Shown: positions 47,809 to 56,380, counted from the stretch's first letter. The stretch is 64,000 bases of DNA from Streptomyces caniferus (GCF_009811555.1 NZ_BLIN01000005.1:682001-746000); one strand, 5' to 3'. Translations and numbers: made by a program. Notes: generated from the letters alone by a model not told the origin.

Positions 47809-48768
47809 TCAATCCGTCCCGGCCATCGCCGCGACGCGGCGGGCGAGCCGGGCGGCGGCCTCCCGCAGCTCCGGAGGCTCCAGCACCTCCGCCTCGAAGC
47901 CCAGCCGGGCCACGTGCACGGCGAGCCAGTCCAGGTCCTGCCCGCCGGCGATGAGCACGCACCACCCGTCGCGGTCGTCCTCGACGCGCCCCACCTGCGG
48001 CGGCACCAGCTCCCGCACCTGGTCGGGCCGGGCGTGCAACCGCACCCGGGCGAGATACCGGTACGGCGCCTCGGTCACGGACCGCTGCACGTAGGCGACC
48101 GGGTCCGGATGCTCCCTCGCCCGGAAGCGCCACGTCGTCGCCGCCACCTCGCGCATCCGGTCCAGCCGGAAGGTGCGCCAGTCGTCGCGGTCGACGTCCC
48201 GGGCCATCAGGTACCAGCGGCGGTCGGTGGCGACCATCCGCACCGGCTCGACCGTGCGCTCGCGCTCCCCGCCGTCGCGGCCGGCGTACCGGAACCGCAC
48301 GCGTACGGCGTCACGACAGGCCCGCGCGAGCGTCACCAGCAGCTCCGCGTCGATCTCGACCCCGGGGTCGACGAGGGTCTCGGTGGCGGCGTGCACCGCC
48401 CGCACCTCGGCGCGCAGCCGGGGCGGCATCACCTGGTCGAGCTTCGCGAGCGCCCGCAGGGCCGCCTCGCCCGCCCCGGCCACCGTGCCGCCCGACGCCA
48501 GCCGCAGGGACACCGCCGTCGCGATCGCCTCCTCGTCGTCGAGGAGCAGCGGCGGCAGCCGGGTGCCCGCGCCGAGCTGGTAGCCACCGCCGACGCCCGC
48601 CGTCGCCCGCACGGGGTAGCCGACCGCGCGCAGCCGCTCCACGTCGCGGCGCACCGAGCGGTCGGTGACCCCCAGCTCGGCGGCGAGCTCGTTGGCGGTC
48701 CAGGACGCCCGGCGCTGCAACAGCGCCAGCAGCCGCAGCACCCGCTCGATCGTTGCCTCGACGGTCAC
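47809..48768 (-). CDS. HTH-WYL domain transcriptional regulator (YafY/PafC type)
   Basis: 319 residues. Residues 5-60 are a winged helix-turn-helix (ERVLRLLALLQRRASWTANE, VTDRSVRRDVERL). The centre carries the WYL-like segment around DRRWYLMARDVDRDDWRTFR, followed by RLDRM, and the C-terminal WCX-type extension completes the family layout at the usual length. Such regulators bind ligands or nucleic acids through WYL and act on nearby promoters. It is divergent from the DinB-VOC pair, with 60 bp between the starts, so it probably controls that pair. It starts at GTG 48768, with GAGG just upstream. Confidence 0.92.
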   Translation of the reverse strand: MTVEATIERVLRLLALLQRRASWTANELAAELGVTDRSVRRDVERLRAVGYPVRATAGVGGGYQLGAGTRLPPLLLDDEEAIATAVSLRLASGGTVAGAGEAALRALAKLDQVMPPRLRAEVRAVHAATETLVDPGVEIDAELLVTLARACRDAVRVRFRYAGRDGGERERTVEPVRMVATDRRWYLMARDVDRDDWRTFRLDRMREVAATTWRFRAREHPDPVAYVQRSVTEAPYRYLARVRLHARPDQVRELVPPQVGRVEDDRDGWCVLIAGGQDLDWLAVHVARLGFEAEVLEPPELREAAARLARRVAAMAGTD

Positions 48769-48828
48769 GTCCTCATCATTCCACGATCACGGAACGAACC
48801 TGTCCGCTATATGCGGAAGGCTGAAGCC

Positions 48829-49413
48829 ATGACCGACCAGAACTGGAACCTCTTGCTCCGCGACCAGCTCGCCTGGCACTGGACCCATCAGCTGCGCCCT
48901 CGCCTCGCCGGACTCACCGACGACGAGTACTTCTGGGAGCCGGCCCCCGACTGCTGGAGCGTGCGCCCGCGCGGCACCGGCACCGCACCGGTGCAGGCCG
49001 GCTCCGGCGCGATGACCATCGACTTCGCGATGCCGGAGCCCGACCCGCCCCCGTTCACGACGATCGCCTGGCGGCTCGGGCACGTGATCGTCGGCGTGCT
49101 CGCGATGCGCAACGCCTCGCACTTCGGTCGCGCGTCCACCGACTACCAGTCGTTCGAGTACGCCGCGACCGCGACCGCGGCGCTGGCCCAGCTCGACACG
49201 GAGTACGCCACGTGGCTGGCCGGGGTCGAGTCCCTCGGCGCATCCGGCCTCGCCCGCCCGTGCGGGGAGGCGGAGGGGCCGTACGCCGAGCGGTCGCTGG
49301 CAGAACTGGTGCTGCACATCCACCGCGAGCTGATCCACCATCTGGGCGAGGTGTGCCTGCTGCGCGACCTCCACCAGCACCTCCGCCCGCACACCCGACA
49401 GGAGACGAGCTGA
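48829..49413 (+). CDS. DinB-superfamily protein
   Basis: 194 residues of a predicted four-helix DinB/YfiT fold. The first helix is NLLLRDQLAWHWTHQLRPRL, then a WEPAPDCWSV loop typical of DinB_2, a central WRLGHVIVGVLAMRN helix, and LHIHRELIHHLGEVCLLRDL near the end. The histidines of the second and last helices are the usual metal triad. The family includes thiol-dependent transferases and isomerases; the substrate is not readable. ATG 48829 has GGAAGG eight bases upstream. The next gene starts one base after its stop codon, so they form an operon, divergent from the WYL regulator. Confidence 0.88.
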   Translation: MTDQNWNLLLRDQLAWHWTHQLRPRLAGLTDDEYFWEPAPDCWSVRPRGTGTAPVQAGSGAMTIDFAMPEPDPPPFTTIAWRLGHVIVGVLAMRNASHFGRASTDYQSFEYAATATAALAQLDTEYATWLAGVESLGASGLARPCGEAEGPYAERSLAELVLHIHRELIHHLGEVCLLRDLHQHLRPHTRQETS

Positions 49414-49414
49414 G

Positions 49415-49852
49415 ATGGCTCTCGACCTCCAGATCACCTTCGACTGCGCCGACCCGGCCGGGCTGTCCGCGTTCTGGGCCGAGGCCCTCGGCTACCGCCT
49501 GCAGGACCCGCCCGCGGGCTTCGCCTCGTGGGAAGAGGCCTTGACGGCGATGGGCGTGCCACCCGAGAGGCGCAACGACGCCTCGGCGGTGGTCGACCCC
49601 GAGGGCTCCGGGCCGCGACTGTTCTTCCAGCGGGTGCCGGAGAGCAAGCAGGCCAAGAATCGCGTGCACCTCGATGTGCGTGCCGCCCCCGGGCTCGCGG
49701 GCGACGCCCGGATGGCGGCCCTGGAGGCGGCCGCCGAACGACTCGTCTCCCACGGCGCGACCCGCCTCCGACGCACCGAGCCCGCTCCCCCGCTCGGCGC
49801 CGGCCACCTCGTGATGGCCGACCCCGAGGGCAACGAGTTCTGCCTGGACTGA
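49415..49852 (+). CDS. VOC-family (glyoxalase/bleomycin-resistance-like) protein
   Basis: 145 residues with two beta-alpha-beta-beta-beta units: ITFDCADPAGLSAFWAEALG at the N-terminus and NRVHLDVRA then GHLVMADPEGNEFCLD at the end. The terminal DPEGNEFCL motif with its glutamate is typical of VOC enzymes. Members isomerise, open or sequester small molecules using a metal. AGGAGA lies about nine bases before ATG 49415 inside the end of the DinB gene, so the pair is cotranscribed. Confidence 0.92.
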   Translation: MALDLQITFDCADPAGLSAFWAEALGYRLQDPPAGFASWEEALTAMGVPPERRNDASAVVDPEGSGPRLFFQRVPESKQAKNRVHLDVRAAPGLAGDARMAALEAAAERLVSHGATRLRRTEPAPPLGAGHLVMADPEGNEFCLD

Positions 49853-49859
49853 GCTTGGC

Positions 49860-50298
49860 GTTCATGGTCCGGTGTCGAACGCGGATCGACACCGAGCACA
49901 CGTTTCGCCTGTTCAAGCAGACGCTCGGGGGGACCAAACCCCGGCTCCGCGGCTCGGAGGCGGCCGACTGGTGGACCTTGCTGGTGGTCGCCGCCTACGC
50001 CCAGCTCCGACTTGCTCGACCGCTGGCTACCGGCCTCCGGCGGCCCTGGGAGAAACCGACCGAGCCGAACAAACCGACACCTGCGCGCGTCCGCAGGGGG
50101 TTCAGAAACCTGCACGCGAAGACCGGATCCCCAGCCGGTGCACCGAAACCTTCTCGCCCTGGCCCCGGCCGGCCACCGACCTCGAAGAACCACCACCCGG
50201 CCAGCCATCATGACGTGGGCAGAGTCCTTGCCACCGGCGAAGCGTTCAGCCGTCCCACCCACCACAAGGTGGGCACGAAGCCAAGACGGAAGGCTTGA
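49860..50298 (+). pseudogene. C-terminal fragment of a DDE transposase
   Basis: About 145 codons encode RIDTEHTFRLFKQTLGGTKP, then RLRGSEAADWWTLLVVAAYAQ, a RPWEKP segment, RVRRGFRNLHAKTG and a basic tail (GTKPRRKA). I recognise this as the C-terminal part of a Streptomyces IS transposase: the E of IDTEHTFR is the third catalytic acid of the DDE triad. The N-terminal two thirds are missing; the preceding sequence is the intact VOC gene. It is therefore a decayed insertion-sequence remnant, not an active element. It has no start codon of its own with a binding site. Confidence 0.82.
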
Positions 50299-50304
50299 TT
50301 GGGT

Positions 50305-50790
50305 TCAGCTTTGGGAGTGCAGCACTGCATTGGCTGTGACGACAAAGGCGTCGCATGCGTGCTTAGCTGCTTCGCCACGTTGGAGCATGTCAGACCGGCT
50401 ATCGGTCGCGATGATCGCGACGGTTAGCTCCAGTACGGCAGTAGCCTGGTCGGCGAGTTCCCGCACGTCCTGCCGGTTGCTGGCAAGTTTGAGTCGGCAG
50501 GCACTGCTCCGGGTTTCGACATACAGCCGATAGGACTCAGTTCGAGCGGCTGTCGCCGCTTCCCCGTCAGGGTCTTCGTGCCGACGTAGCCAACGGTCGA
50601 GCTGGGCACGACGGTAGTCCTCAGAGAGCCCGATGAAGTCGGCACAGCGGTCGAACAACCGATCGTGTTGTCGTTGGTCCTGCGCGCGGCTCTCGGCCCT
50701 ATAGAAGGCCTTCTCCTGGTAGCGGTGTGCTACGACTACGCCAAGCAATGTGCCCATAACAGCCAGGGCTCCGGCGACGATCCCCTCCAC
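50305..50790 (-). CDS. Membrane-anchored hypothetical protein
   Basis: 161 residues. An N-terminal hydrophobic segment (GIVAGALAVMGTLLGVVVAH) is followed by a charged, helical, cytoplasmic-looking domain (KAFYRAESRAQDQRQHDRLF, RLYVETRSSACRLKLASNRQ). No family recognised. Base composition is less GC-rich than its neighbours, and the gene directly follows a transposase remnant, so it may have been acquired. The start may be GTG 50790 or ATG 50757 (GGAG about 11 bases upstream), the latter shortening the membrane segment. Confidence 0.6.
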   Translation of the reverse strand: MEGIVAGALAVMGTLLGVVVAHRYQEKAFYRAESRAQDQRQHDRLFDRCADFIGLSEDYRRAQLDRWLRRHEDPDGEAATAARTESYRLYVETRSSACRLKLASNRQDVRELADQATAVLELTVAIIATDSRSDMLQRGEAAKHACDAFVVTANAVLHSQS

Positions 50791-51034
50791 TGCACCAGAG
50801 CACTACATGACGGGTTGACGCCACGAGCCACTATTTGGACATTTCTCGTGATCAGCTGCAATCACCCCAAAGATGCTGATGTGGCTCAAGCTTGCTCGTG
50901 AGGGCTCTCGGTGAAGCGACGGGGCGTTAAACAACAAGCTGAGTACCTGTTCCTGATCCCGAGTCATCGTTCGCGGATGAGGCCCTCCGACGACTCGTCG
51001 GAGGGAAGGGGCACCCACTCGGCATGATGGAACG

Positions 51035-51628
51035 ATGACCGAAGCCCTGGCTCCTGTGGTTGCCGCCGGCCGGATGAGCCGGTCGGCGCAGCCCTCGTTC
51101 GTGCTGCGTGGCCGGATGCAACTGCGTCCCTGGCAGGGGAGCGATGCTCTCGTACTGGCCGAGTCGTGTCTGGACCCCGACATTCAACAGTGGAACCGTC
51201 CGGGCCGACTGACCGTCGACGAAGCCCAGGAAAAGATCGCCCGGTGGCGGGGCCGATGGCACAGCGAGAAGGCGGCGATCTGGGCCGTCGCGCCGGGGGA
51301 CGGCGGGGCGGCTGTCGGGCTGATCGGCCTGGCCGACCTCGACCTGCGAGGTGGCAGTGGCGAGTTTCTCTACTGGCTGCTGCCGGCCGGCCGCGGAGGC
51401 GGAGTCATGGTCGACGCCACCGTCAGGATCAGCCGATGGGCCTTCGAGGAGCTCGGACTCCACCGCCTGCGCATCACGCACTCCGTGGCCAACCCGGCGT
51501 CCTGCCGGGTCGCCACCAGGGCCGGTTTCCGCCTGGAAGGCACGATGCGCAGCGCACTCCTGCACGCCGACGGCTGGCACGACGAGCATCTCCACGCCCG
51601 TGTCCAGGACGACCCCTGGCCCTCGTAG
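51035..51628 (+). CDS. GNAT-family N-acetyltransferase (RimJ/RimL-like)
   Basis: 197 residues. The opening LRGRMQLRPWQGSDALVLAE and the following WNRP region are typical of RimJ/RimL-type acetyltransferases. The fold continues through AVGLIGLADLDL, the acetyl-CoA-binding turn LLPAGRGGGVMVDATVR (a variant of the R/Q-x-x-G-x-G/A motif), ELGLHRLRITHSVANPASCR and VATRAGFRLEGTMR. It should transfer acetyl from acetyl-CoA to an amine, perhaps an N-terminus or a small molecule; the target is unknown. It is not obviously linked to its neighbours. Confidence 0.9.
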   Translation: MTEALAPVVAAGRMSRSAQPSFVLRGRMQLRPWQGSDALVLAESCLDPDIQQWNRPGRLTVDEAQEKIARWRGRWHSEKAAIWAVAPGDGGAAVGLIGLADLDLRGGSGEFLYWLLPAGRGGGVMVDATVRISRWAFEELGLHRLRITHSVANPASCRVATRAGFRLEGTMRSALLHADGWHDEHLHARVQDDPWPS

Positions 51629-51788
51629 CCTCGGTATCGAGGGAGCACTGGGGTGTCTGCGGGGAAGGCGATCGGGAGCGCCTCCAGCCCCGTACCGAGA
51701 GACAGCCCCGGCCGTCAGCCCATGCTTGCCCACCCCTGAGAACCCGGGTAGGGAACTGTGGCTCGCGGCGCGTGCGTCAGACACAGTC

Positions 51789-52319
51789 GTGACGACTTTC
51801 CAGACCGTGCTGCGCACGGCGAACCTTGACGACCTGGACGCGATCACAGACCTGCACACTCAGGCCCGCACCGCGTACTACCAGGCAGGTGGGCTGTCAG
51901 TGTCGGAGCTCGTCTCCTCTGAAGCTCGCTCTCGCCGACGGGAGGCTTGGATGCGTGCCCTCCGAGCCGACGCCAAGACGGTGGTGTGCGCCATCGGAGG
52001 CGGCGAAGTGGTGGGCACCTTGGCGATGGGCCCTCCGCTGGAGGCTGACGTGGATGCCGCAACTGTCGGCCAGCTCTACCAAATCCACGTCCGCCCCAGC
52101 CGTTGGGGGCAGGGCGTCGGCGGCCGGCTGCACACTGCGTTCGTTCAGTTCCTCCGAGATGGGTCGCTTGCCACGGGGCTGCTCGAAGCGTGGGAGGGCA
52201 ACAGTCGGGCTCAAGGCTTCTATGCCCGGCACGGATGGAAGCCGGACGGGCACCATCGGCCCGGCCCGGGTAACGCGAGCTACGTTCGCCTGTGTCTCGA
52301 CCTGGATCCCGCTCCTTGA
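51789..52319 (+). CDS. GNAT-family N-acetyltransferase
   Basis: About 176 residues. The core GQLYQIHVRPSRWGQGVGGR contains the acetyl-CoA pyrophosphate loop (RWGQGVG, motif A), and LEAWEGNSRAQGFYARHGWK is motif B with the N-x-x-A-x-x-F-Y-x-x-x-G-F/W signature. The first 60 residues (RTANLDDLDAITDLHTQART) are the usual N-terminal strand and helix. The substrate is not readable. GTG 51789 is chosen because the family N-terminus begins there; the binding site is poor. It lies 160 bases after the other GNAT gene in the same direction but differs in sequence. Confidence 0.87.
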   Translation: MTTFQTVLRTANLDDLDAITDLHTQARTAYYQAGGLSVSELVSSEARSRRREAWMRALRADAKTVVCAIGGGEVVGTLAMGPPLEADVDAATVGQLYQIHVRPSRWGQGVGGRLHTAFVQFLRDGSLATGLLEAWEGNSRAQGFYARHGWKPDGHHRPGPGNASYVRLCLDLDPAP

Positions 52320-52397
52320 CCCCGCCGTAAGGGTCGGGCCGCCGGGCGCCCCGTCGGGCCCTCCGTCGCTCCCGTCCGTCCTCCGTGGGCGTCCCGC

Positions 52398-53090
52398 TCA
52401 GCCGAGGACGAGCGGCAGTTTCGTGGCCAGCGCGCCGAGTTCGGCCTGTTCGTCCTCGGTCGGTGCGCGGCGGCCGGTGCCGACGAGGAGGGCGTCCTTG
52501 TCGGTGAACGATGCGGGGAACGCGGCGTCGGCGATCTCTTCCAGCATCGTGCGGGACCGGGCCAGGCATTCCGTGGGCGGTTGCGGCGCCTCCGGGAGGT
52601 GGGCGATCAGGTCGAGGTGGTGCAGCGTCCATTCCAGGACGTACGCGCTGAGGTAGTCGCCCACGGTGAGGACCTCGTCCTGGGTGCTCACCCGGGCGCC
52701 GGGGTCGGCGAGTCGGGCCGCGCGTCCGGCGGCGGAGCCGACGTCGTCGAGGTGGAACGTGAGCAGGCGCGGGTCCTCGTACGCGGCGGCCAGCCGGACG
52801 GTCAGCGCGTCGAGCGGGTCGTCGCCGGTCGGCGGGTGGTCCGCGACGCTCCAGTAGGTCACCGCGTCGACGGTCGGGGCCGTTTCGGCGGGCGTGGCCA
52901 GGGTGATCAGGACGTCCTGCGCGTCGATGATCAGGTGGCACACGAGGTCCCGTACGAGCCAGCCGGTGCAGCCGGACGGCCGCTCGAAGTCCTTGTCCGG
53001 GAGTGCGGCGACCGCCGTGCGCAACGCCGTCCAGGAGCATGAGAAGAGGTCCACCTCGGCAAGGTAGTGCGGTGCCGGAGGGGCGGACAA
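52398..53090 (-). CDS. Maleylpyruvate isomerase/mycothiol-dependent DinB-like protein
   Basis: About 230 residues. The N-terminal DinB-like metal-binding domain shows LRTAVAALPDKDFERPSGCT, then GWLVRDLVCHLIIDAQDVL, the W/H signature of the MDMPI-N group (GWxVxDLVxHL). The second half (DYLSAYVLEWTLHHLDLIAH) carries a further histidine cluster. Characterised relatives use mycothiol, the actinobacterial thiol, as cofactor; this function is inferred. The start is uncertain: the family region begins near TTG 53090 or GTG 53054, while the frame stays open to 53216 through Arg/Pro-rich sequence that looks non-coding. Confidence 0.82.
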   Translation of the reverse strand: MSAPPAPHYLAEVDLFSCSWTALRTAVAALPDKDFERPSGCTGWLVRDLVCHLIIDAQDVLITLATPAETAPTVDAVTYWSVADHPPTGDDPLDALTVRLAAAYEDPRLLTFHLDDVGSAAGRAARLADPGARVSTQDEVLTVGDYLSAYVLEWTLHHLDLIAHLPEAPQPPTECLARSRTMLEEIADAAFPASFTDKDALLVGTGRRAPTEDEQAELGALATKLPLVLG

Positions 53091-53225
53091 GCGTATTCGG
53101 GTGGCCGCGGGCGAGGACGGAACGCGCCGTGGCCGCGGGCCGCGGACCGCGGACCGCGATCGGTTCGTGCTCCGGGGCCTGCGGGCCCCGTCTCCGCCGA
53201 AGAGATGGGGCCGCACGCATCCGGG

Positions 53226-53720
53226 TCAGGCGTGGTAGCCGATGTAGCCGTTGCCGTCGGGGTCGGATCCTCGCTGGGTGTAGGAGTGGACGTCCGAGCG
53301 GCTGCCGGAGGGCTTGTAGAGGTAGACCGTGTCGCGGTCGTTGTTCCACAGGAAGTTGCAGTTGTCGCGGTAGACGACGTTGCGCTGGTCGGAATCGGTG
53401 CCGTGGCCGCCGCGGAGCCTCACATAGTCACCGGGCTGGAGGTAATGGCTTGCGGTGAAGGTGAAGCGGTTGCCGGTGGCGTCCTTGACCACGCAGCCCT
53501 TGAGGTTGATGGTCGCCGAGGGCGAGTAGTTCTTGATCGTCAGGTACTCCTCGTCGGTGTTGCCGGAGGAGCAGCTGTTGGAGTCCCGGCCGGGCGCGTC
53601 GTACTGGACTCCGCGGACCTTCAACGCCGAGTGGTACTCGGCGGCCTGGGCCGGGGTGGCGACGGAGCAGGCCAGCGCGCCGGCAACGAGGGCAGCGGCG
53701 GTCATGGGGCGCATACGCAA
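53226..53720 (-). CDS. Secreted lamin-tail-domain (LTD) protein
   Basis: About 164 residues: a signal peptide (RMRPMTAAALVAGALACSVA, cleavage after TPAQA) and one lamin-tail/Ig-like domain. Domain marks are YLTIKNYSPSATINLKGCVV, the turn RFTFTASHYLQPGDYVRL, and LWNNDRDTVYLY. Two cysteines (NSCSS and KGCVV) plus DNCNF may form disulfides. LTD domains are found on secreted nucleases and cell-surface proteins in actinomycetes and are thought to bind DNA, membranes or proteins; here it stands alone. TTG 53720 has GGAGGGGG about seven bases upstream; ATG 53714 is the alternative. Confidence 0.82.
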   Translation of the reverse strand: MRMRPMTAAALVAGALACSVATPAQAAEYHSALKVRGVQYDAPGRDSNSCSSGNTDEEYLTIKNYSPSATINLKGCVVKDATGNRFTFTASHYLQPGDYVRLRGGHGTDSDQRNVVYRDNCNFLWNNDRDTVYLYKPSGSRSDVHSYTQRGSDPDGNGYIGYHA

Positions 53721-53868
53721 GGGAGATCCCCCTCCATGGTGATGGAAATGTGTGGCATGTGAAGGACTCGCGAAGGCCTGCGATGGTTGCACGGTTAACT
53801 ACATTGGTGACGGCCCAGGTCATGGGGCCGCGGCAACCGGTGCCTGGGTCCCCTGCGTCGATCCAGAC

Positions 53869-54654
53869 ATGTCCACCGTGAGCACCCTGCTGCGGCAGGC
53901 CCTCCTCTTCGCCTGGCTCGAGACGCGCTGCTGCGCCTTCGCCATCGCCCTGCTGTCGGGCGTGGCCGTGTCCCGGGCGCTGCCGCAGCTGCCCATCGCC
54001 CGATACGACCTGCTGGTCGTCTACGGGGTGCTGCTGACCGTGGTGTTCCTGGCCTGCCGCTGGGAGAGCGGGCGGGACCTCGCGGTCATCGCGGTGTGCC
54101 ATGTGATCGGGCTGGCCTTTGAGGTGGTGAAGGTCGCCCTGGGGTCCTGGAGCTATCCGGAGCCGGCCGTGCTGAAGTTCGCCGGCGTACCTCTCTACGG
54201 CGGCTTCCTCTACGCCGCGGTCGGCAGCTATGTCTGCCGCGCCTGGCAGGTGATGGACCTGGAGCTGAGCCGCTACCGCGCCGGAGCGACCTCGGTGGTG
54301 GCCGCGGCGGTCTACGCGAACTTCTTCAGCCATCACTGGCTCCCGGACCTGCGCTGGCCCCTCGCCGTCGCGCTGCTCGCGGCCACGGCCGGGACACAGG
54401 TGAAGTTCACCGTCGGGCACACCCGTCACCGCATGCCGCTTGCGCTCGGCTTCGCCCTGATCGGCTTCTTCCTGTGGCTGGCGGAGAACATCGCCACCTA
54501 CCTGGGCGCCTGGCGCTACCCCGACCAGCTGCACGGCTGGCAGCCCGTCGCCGTGGAGAAGATCGGAGCCTGGGCGCTCCTGATCAGCGTGACCTTCGTC
54601 CTGGTCGCCTGGGCCAAGGGCAAGCACGCCCCGGGCGAGCGGGCCGCCCGCTGA
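53869..54654 (+). CDS. DUF817 family membrane protein
   Basis: 261 residues with about eight hydrophobic helices. Family marks are FEVVKVALGSWSYPEPAVLK, GVPLYGGFLYAAVGSYVCRA, and WLAENIATYLGAWRYPDQLH followed by GW, the pattern of the uncharacterised DUF817 proteins (normal length about 250-290). The conserved E, W, Y and P residues in the loops suggest a transport or enzymatic role that is not known. Start ATG 53869 has no strong binding site. It ends six bases before the convergent gvpK stop. Confidence 0.85.
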   Translation: MSTVSTLLRQALLFAWLETRCCAFAIALLSGVAVSRALPQLPIARYDLLVVYGVLLTVVFLACRWESGRDLAVIAVCHVIGLAFEVVKVALGSWSYPEPAVLKFAGVPLYGGFLYAAVGSYVCRAWQVMDLELSRYRAGATSVVAAAVYANFFSHHWLPDLRWPLAVALLAATAGTQVKFTVGHTRHRMPLALGFALIGFFLWLAENIATYLGAWRYPDQLHGWQPVAVEKIGAWALLISVTFVLVAWAKGKHAPGERAAR

Positions 54655-54660
54655 GGCCCC

Positions 54661-54957
54661 TCATGTGCGCGGCAGCAACGACCCCAGCGGCCCGAGATCG
54701 AGGTTGAGGTCTTCGAGGCGCAGGCCGTGCTGGTCGCACAGCTCGGTCATCCGCTCCTCCAGGTGCATCAGCGTCTCGCCGATCTGCTCGACCTGCGCGT
54801 CGTTCAGGTCTCCCTGCTCCACCCGGCGGATCGCCTGCCGTTCCATCAGCTGCCGCAGCAGCTCCACCACGGTGAGCACCAACGAGACCAGGTCGCGGCC
54901 CATCTGCTCCCGGTCGACGTCGAACCTGCTCTCGCGCGGGCCGGTGTGTTCCGTCAC
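54661..54957 (-). CDS. gvpK: Gas vesicle protein GvpK
   Basis: 98 residues. The helical core RDLVSLVLTVVELLRQLMER, then QAIRRVEQGDLNDAQVEQIG and ETLMHLEERM is characteristic of GvpK (usual length 90-120). GvpK is an accessory protein needed for gas vesicle assembly, probably in nucleation with GvpJ/S; its exact role is not settled. GTG 54957 overlaps the gvpS stop by four bases (GTGA), so translation is coupled. It is the last gene of the operon. Confidence 0.92.
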   Translation of the reverse strand: MTEHTGPRESRFDVDREQMGRDLVSLVLTVVELLRQLMERQAIRRVEQGDLNDAQVEQIGETLMHLEERMTELCDQHGLRLEDLNLDLGPLGSLLPRT

Positions 54958-55184
54958 AGCGGCCCCGAGTCCGGCCACGGCGCGGGCACGCGTTCGCTGA
55001 CCGACGACAGCAGCGCATGCAGGGAGAGCCGCACCAGGGGTACGTCCGCGATGGCGATGACCAGGTCCCCGCTGATGACGACCCCGGTGGACAGGACCCG
55101 GTCGAGCAGGTCGACCAACGGGACGCCGATGGGTCCGGTGAGCGGCCCCGGCGTCTCCCAGGGGACGGGCTGCAGGGTGGACAC
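54954..55184 (-). CDS. gvpS: Gas vesicle GvpA-like minor protein GvpS
   Basis: 76 residues. PLVDLLDRVLSTGVVISGDL, then VIAIADVPLVRLSLHALLSS corresponds to the GvpA/J/S fold (helix, beta turn, beta, helix). It is short and diverged from the structural GvpA and sits between gvpL and gvpK, the streptomycete position of gvpS. It is probably a minor shell or nucleation component. GTG 55184 starts three bases after the gvpL stop. The J versus S naming rests on gene order. Confidence 0.85.
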   Translation of the reverse strand: MSTLQPVPWETPGPLTGPIGVPLVDLLDRVLSTGVVISGDLVIAIADVPLVRLSLHALLSSVSERVPAPWPDSGPL

Positions 55185-55187
55185 GGC

Positions 55188-56006
55188 TCACACCTCCCCG
55201 ACGAAGGAGTACGGGGCCCAGGGGCCGGACACCTCGACCTCGGCTCCGGTGCGGTGCCGCAGGTCCTCCACGGCGTCGAGCAGTCGCTTCGCGCGCTCGG
55301 CCGGCATCAGGTAGGTGGCGTTCAGGACCTGCAGCCGGTGCTTCTCCCCCGTCATCTCCAAAGAGTGCGGGCGCAGTCGGCGGGTCGCGGTGGCCAGGCG
55401 GGTCAGGGCCGCATCGATGTCCTCGGCGGTCCGCAGTGCTCGGTCGTGGTGCTGCTCGCGCGCCTGGTGCAGCCCGCGCTTGCGTTCCAGGTAGGCGCGG
55501 CCCGCTCCCCCTGGCGCACTGCCGCCGCCCGGGAGGAGCGCCGCAGGGGCAGTCGGCGCCGAGGGCGTACGGGCAGCGGCGGGGAGGTAGGCCTTCACTC
55601 CCCATTCGGCGTGGTTCTCGATGCGATCGAGCGCTGCGGTGAAGCGGTCCGTGTCGGCTTCCAGCGCCTCTCGCGCGCGTTCGTCCCCCCGGTAGAGGGT
55701 GGCCAGCGCCAGCGGCGCCGTCGGGCCGCAGGCGGCGACCGCGGTCACCACTTCGTGGTGGGCGCGTGCGCAGTGTTCCAGCGCCGCGCGGTCCGAAAGC
55801 CGCCGCTGCCAGGCCTCCTCGGTGAACTCGGCGGCGGGCACGTGCTGGACGACCGCCGTGAGGGGCCCGAAGCGCAGACCGCGCACGGGGAAGCCTTCGG
55901 CGAGACCGGCGAGGTCCGTGAGGGCGGCCGGGTCGAGCCGCCGGCACACGGCGAAGACGTAGGTCGAGGTGGCGCTCACCGGGGTGGCCGGCTGTTTCGT
56001 CGTCAT
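55188..56006 (-). CDS. gvpL: Gas vesicle protein GvpL (GvpL/GvpF family)
   Basis: 272 residues. The GvpL/F pattern is seen in STYVFAVCRRLDPAALTDLA near the N-terminus, FGPLTAVVQHVP, the ALEHCARAHHEVVTAVAACG helix with LALATLYRGDERAREAL, NHAEWGVKAYL and the end GPWAPYSFVG. The family assists shell assembly and can interact with GvpA. An extra Pro/Gly/Ala-rich insert of about 30 residues (TPSAPTAPAALLPGGGSAPG) breaks the centre of the protein. ATG 56006 overlaps the gvpJ stop (ATGA). Confidence 0.9.
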   Translation of the reverse strand: MTTKQPATPVSATSTYVFAVCRRLDPAALTDLAGLAEGFPVRGLRFGPLTAVVQHVPAAEFTEEAWQRRLSDRAALEHCARAHHEVVTAVAACGPTAPLALATLYRGDERAREALEADTDRFTAALDRIENHAEWGVKAYLPAAARTPSAPTAPAALLPGGGSAPGGAGRAYLERKRGLHQAREQHHDRALRTAEDIDAALTRLATATRRLRPHSLEMTGEKHRLQVLNATYLMPAERAKRLLDAVEDLRHRTGAEVEVSGPWAPYSFVGEV

Positions 56007-56380
56007 GTGCCCGCCCCTGCCGTGTCCTTCGTCCGGGAGGAGGACGAGTCCGAGGACGCATCACCGTCCTCGGCGGACTCCAGGGCTTCCACCCGCTCGC
56101 GCAGCCGGCGGTTCTCGTCCCGCAGCTCGTTCCGGGCCGCCTTGGAGCTGAGGGCGGGGTCGGTCTCCCACCAGTCGATTCCGGCCTTCCTGGCCGTCTC
56201 CACCGACGCGACGAACAGCCGCAGCCTGATGGTGAGGAGCTCGATGTCGAGGAGGTCGATCTTGATGTCACCGGCGATGACGATCCCCTTGTCGAGGACC
56301 CGTTCGAGGATGTCGGCGAGGTTCGAGGTGGTCGGGCCGTGGGTGGGAGGAGCGTCCCGTCTCTGGTCGATGTCGGTCAC
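56003..56380 (-). CDS. gvpJ: Gas vesicle GvpA-like minor protein GvpJ
   Basis: 125 residues. LADILERVLDKGIVIAGDIK, then IDLLDIELLTIRLRLFVASV and ETARKAGIDWW is a complete GvpA/GvpJ core. It is followed by a charged helix (RNELRDENRRLRERVEALES) that looks like a short coiled coil, and a Ser/Asp-rich tail. GvpJ proteins are minor components that nucleate or cap the vesicle. GTG 56380 has GAAGGAG six bases upstream. A 94-base gap separates it from gvpG, the largest gap in the operon and the position where S. coelicolor has gvpY and gvpZ. Confidence 0.88.
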   Translation of the reverse strand: MTDIDQRRDAPPTHGPTTSNLADILERVLDKGIVIAGDIKIDLLDIELLTIRLRLFVASVETARKAGIDWWETDPALSSKAARNELRDENRRLRERVEALESAEDGDASSDSSSSRTKDTAGAGT

